Part shown: positions 4,105 through 5,982 of the stretch, piece after piece | Layout of the letters: each line of letters starts with the position of its first letter | Position numbering within the stretch: the stretch's first letter is position 1 | Origin: Armatimonadota bacterium | Lineage (GTDB): Bacteria > Armatimonadota > Zipacnadia > Zipacnadales > UBA11051 | NCBI GenBank assembly: GCA_003542955.1 | Contig: DPJP01000413.1 | Location: 10,507-16,488 of the forward strand | Reading direction: 5' to 3' | Length of the DNA: 5,982 bases | The notes under the pieces: generated by a model | What the model saw: only the letters and a program-made list of their open reading frames with translations | Database searches by the model: none | Told to the model about the DNA's origin: nothing | Position numbers and translations under genes: made by a program

Positions 4105-5919
4105 TCAGTACTCAATGCCAGCCTTGTCACGAAGAAGCCTTATGGCAAGATCATCGCTGAGGAACTCCACCGTCGTCTTCTGAGCCTTGAGGGTTCCCTT
4201 CGGCACACAGTACCGATAAGAACCAACGACCGACGCCAGGGCCCTTTGACTCCCAGCGTCCAGAGCGGCATTCGCCAGTACCAGCGCCTCCGCGCGAACC
4301 GCAATCTTCTTGCACAACCCGTGATCTGCAGCGCGCACCTGCTCTCTGATAGCCACCAGGGAGGTCGCTGCGAGCCCTCGCACGGGCTCGCCCTCCTCCA
4401 GCGACTGCAGCCACTCCTCTGCCAGGTCGCACAGGGAGCCTGCCAGCGTCGCCTGTGGAACTCTTGCGAGGAGTGCGCGCGCCAGCGCACGACAAGTGGA
4501 CGCGAGGTCCTCGATGTCGCGCCTGTTCGCGCCCATCTCGCCGCGTATCCGCTCAAACAGCGAAGTGAGGGCTGGCAGAGCGTCGATCTCAAGCGCTGGA
4601 GGAGCTTCCACAAGCGAACTCAACAGAGATCCCATCGCATCGAACGAGATACGCTGCATGATACTCAGCAGCAGAGAAGACGCAACGTCGGGGCGCAGAC
4701 GACCGAAGACCGGACAGAATGTTGCGGGCTCAAGCTGGATGTCCCCCATTGGCGACAGGTGACGTGCCATGGCGTCTACCACAGGGTGGCCTTGCGGCAA
4801 CTCCCCAACTCGTGTGATCAGGTCGTACACCCATGGCGATGGGTACCACGCGAGTGCGCCGGCAAACGCCATGTGTCCGTTCCAGTTGTTCCAGAGGTCA
4901 GGGCCGAAACCCTCAGCGACACTGTAGACCGCCCTGCACAGTTCCCGCACGTTCGGCTCCGCGTCCTGCTGCCGGCGGATCGCTTCGAGCAGCTGCTCAA
5001 CGAAGCTGCGCGCTGTCTCCGTTGCTTCGTCGCGATGCCTATGTAGCGCGTCGACGACGGGCTCAAGAAGCGTAGCGAGGTAGCCGGAGTGATCAACGCG
5101 CCCTGCAGCCAGCGCGACAAGACTGTCCCCCACTCCAGTGAAGAACCCAGAAGGAGGGAGATCACGCAGTACGCCGTAGAGCCTGGCGAGCGCGAGTGCC
5201 GTCGTGTGACACGCCGCCGTTGGGTCTGCTTCGGCCGACTCAATGACTTGGTCAGCCTCCTTCTGGTCCTGCAGGCGCTCCAGGTTGTCGGCTGCGAGCT
5301 GCCGCCAATGCCTCAGAGCCCCCTGAGCGACACCGTTTCCCGCCACGATGCTGAGTGCCTCTCTAGCCGTTGGCTCCCTGAACACCTCACCGATTTTCTG
5401 AGCGAGCAATTGGCTAGCAGCAGTATCGGCCACCTCTCCCAACTCCGCCAGCGTCTTCAGCTCTGTCCCCGCGCCCGTCGCCAGAATCACAGCATCCTTG
5501 CGCTCCTGACTGGCATCGCGCAGGGTCAGAAGCAAGTGCGTATCGAGACTGCCGCCGACCTCTTCGCACGTCAGACACACTTGGTCCGCAATGCAACGCC
5601 GGCACTCCGCTGGGATAACCTCCCAGCTCTCTCCAAGCTCCCGGGCGACCTCAATAGCAGTCGCGCGCCGGCCCTCAGCGCGCAACTGCCGCAACTGCTG
5701 CTCCGCTCTGCGGGCGATCCGGAGGGCATCCGGCTCGCTGGCGCGTGCCACAGTATCCGCAAAGCGGCCGCTCTCTCCCCACAGGAGCTGGAAGAGCGCC
5801 TCCTTCTCGGTCTCAGTGCAACCGCGAGGGTATGGCTCCTTGATGCCCGTTAGCAAATGCGCGTCGCCGACACCCGTTCCCGGCGTCAGACGCATGAGCC
5901 GGGCGAGAAGGCGCCACAT
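4105..5919 (-). CDS. Uncharacterised 604-residue helical protein with a CxxC-x5-CxxC cluster
   Basis: I do not recognise this protein. It is rich in Ala, Leu, Glu and Arg and reads as a long series of amphipathic helices, suggesting an alpha-solenoid or other all-helical scaffold. There is no signal peptide or clear membrane segment. The one distinct motif is CRRCIADQVCLTC (residues 106-118), a Cx2C-x5-Cx2C arrangement able to bind one zinc ion or a metal cluster. It separates an Arg-rich N-terminal part (including a predicted helix at about 60-95) from the helical body. A region around 340-365 is Trp-rich (DLWNNWNG, then WYPSPWVYDL). Composition favours this strand: the opposite frames are rich in Arg, His and Ser. 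An in-frame TAG 36 bases upstream rules out a longer form; the ribosome-binding site is weak (GGGA, four bases from the ATG). It is convergent with the AlbA_2 gene and has its own upstream -10-like box. The function is unknown. Confidence 0.75.
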   Translation of the reverse strand: MWRLLARLMRLTPGTGVGDAHLLTGIKEPYPRGCTETEKEALFQLLWGESGRFADTVARASEPDALRIARRAEQQLRQLRAEGRRATAIEVARELGESWEVIPAECRRCIADQVCLTCEEVGGSLDTHLLLTLRDASQERKDAVILATGAGTELKTLAELGEVADTAASQLLAQKIGEVFREPTAREALSIVAGNGVAQGALRHWRQLAADNLERLQDQKEADQVIESAEADPTAACHTTALALARLYGVLRDLPPSGFFTGVGDSLVALAAGRVDHSGYLATLLEPVVDALHRHRDEATETARSFVEQLLEAIRRQQDAEPNVRELCRAVYSVAEGFGPDLWNNWNGHMAFAGALAWYPSPWVYDLITRVGELPQGHPVVDAMARHLSPMGDIQLEPATFCPVFGRLRPDVASSLLLSIMQRISFDAMGSLLSSLVEAPPALEIDALPALTSLFERIRGEMGANRRDIEDLASTCRALARALLARVPQATLAGSLCDLAEEWLQSLEEGEPVRGLAATSLVAIREQVRAADHGLCKKIAVRAEALVLANAALDAGSQRALASVVGSYRYCVPKGTLKAQKTTVEFLSDDLAIRLLRDKAGIEY

Positions 5920-5962
5920 TCGGTCCCGGCGCGTTCCAGCGCACCCCCCCTCTACGTCGCAT

Positions 5963-5968
5963 AGTGTA
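5963..5968 (-). promoter_or_regulatory. -10-like box upstream of the 604-residue protein gene
   Basis: TACACT on the minus strand (5968-5963) is followed by ATGC, the same ten bases as at the micro-lipoprotein promoter. It lies 43 bases before the ATG at 5919. The matching -35 element would fall beyond the window, so only half of a promoter can be seen. Confidence 0.35.
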
Positions 5969-5982
5969 CAGTCCTCACAGAG

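Noticed and set aside
4096..5046. Plus-strand open frame of 316 codons, and a second one at 5089-5853
   Set aside because: Both lie opposite the 604-codon gene. They are rich in Arg, His, Gln and Ser, have no motif or ribosome-binding site, and are split by stops where the minus frame runs on unbroken.

Overview
The window is GC-rich bacterial DNA, probably from a free-living or metagenomic Gram-negative-type bacterium. It combines sugar-phosphate and fucoside genes, SD-led genes, sigma70-like promoters and lipoprotein signal peptides. Bacteria with many glycosidases (for example Armatimonadota, Planctomycetota or Verrucomicrobiota relatives) would fit, but nothing here fixes the phylum. There is no rRNA, tRNA, CRISPR array or transposase.

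Layout. Positions 2-454 (+) hold the 3' end of a SIS-domain sugar-phosphate-binding protein of the UPF0309 type. Positions 455-1243 look almost empty, but on the minus strand they hold two tandem, near-identical micro-lipoprotein genes (28 and 30 codons). These have a candidate promoter upstream (1012-1041) and a rho-independent terminator downstream (472-504). Positions 1244-2548 (-) encode a complete cytoplasmic GH29 alpha-L-fucosidase, followed just past its stop by a four-run G-quadruplex motif. Positions 2549-2752 are a divergent regulatory region with a strong sigma70 promoter whose spacer contains a 16-bp palindrome. Positions 2753-3940 (+) encode a Schlafen AlbA_2-domain protein with an unrecognised C-terminal half. 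Positions 3941-4104 separate two convergent genes and repeat a sequence block found on the other side of the AlbA_2 gene. Positions 4105-5919 (-) encode a 604-residue helical protein that I do not recognise, with a four-cysteine cluster; a -10-like box lies upstream near the window end.

How the parts relate. The SIS protein and the fucosidase suggest a carbohydrate-catabolic neighbourhood, but they are on opposite strands and not in one operon. The AlbA_2 gene and the 604-residue gene each appear to be independent units and may be accessory cargo. The most unusual items are the paired micro-lipoprotein genes, where codon differences are almost all silent, and the AlbA_2 gene with its palindromic promoter and flanking repeats.
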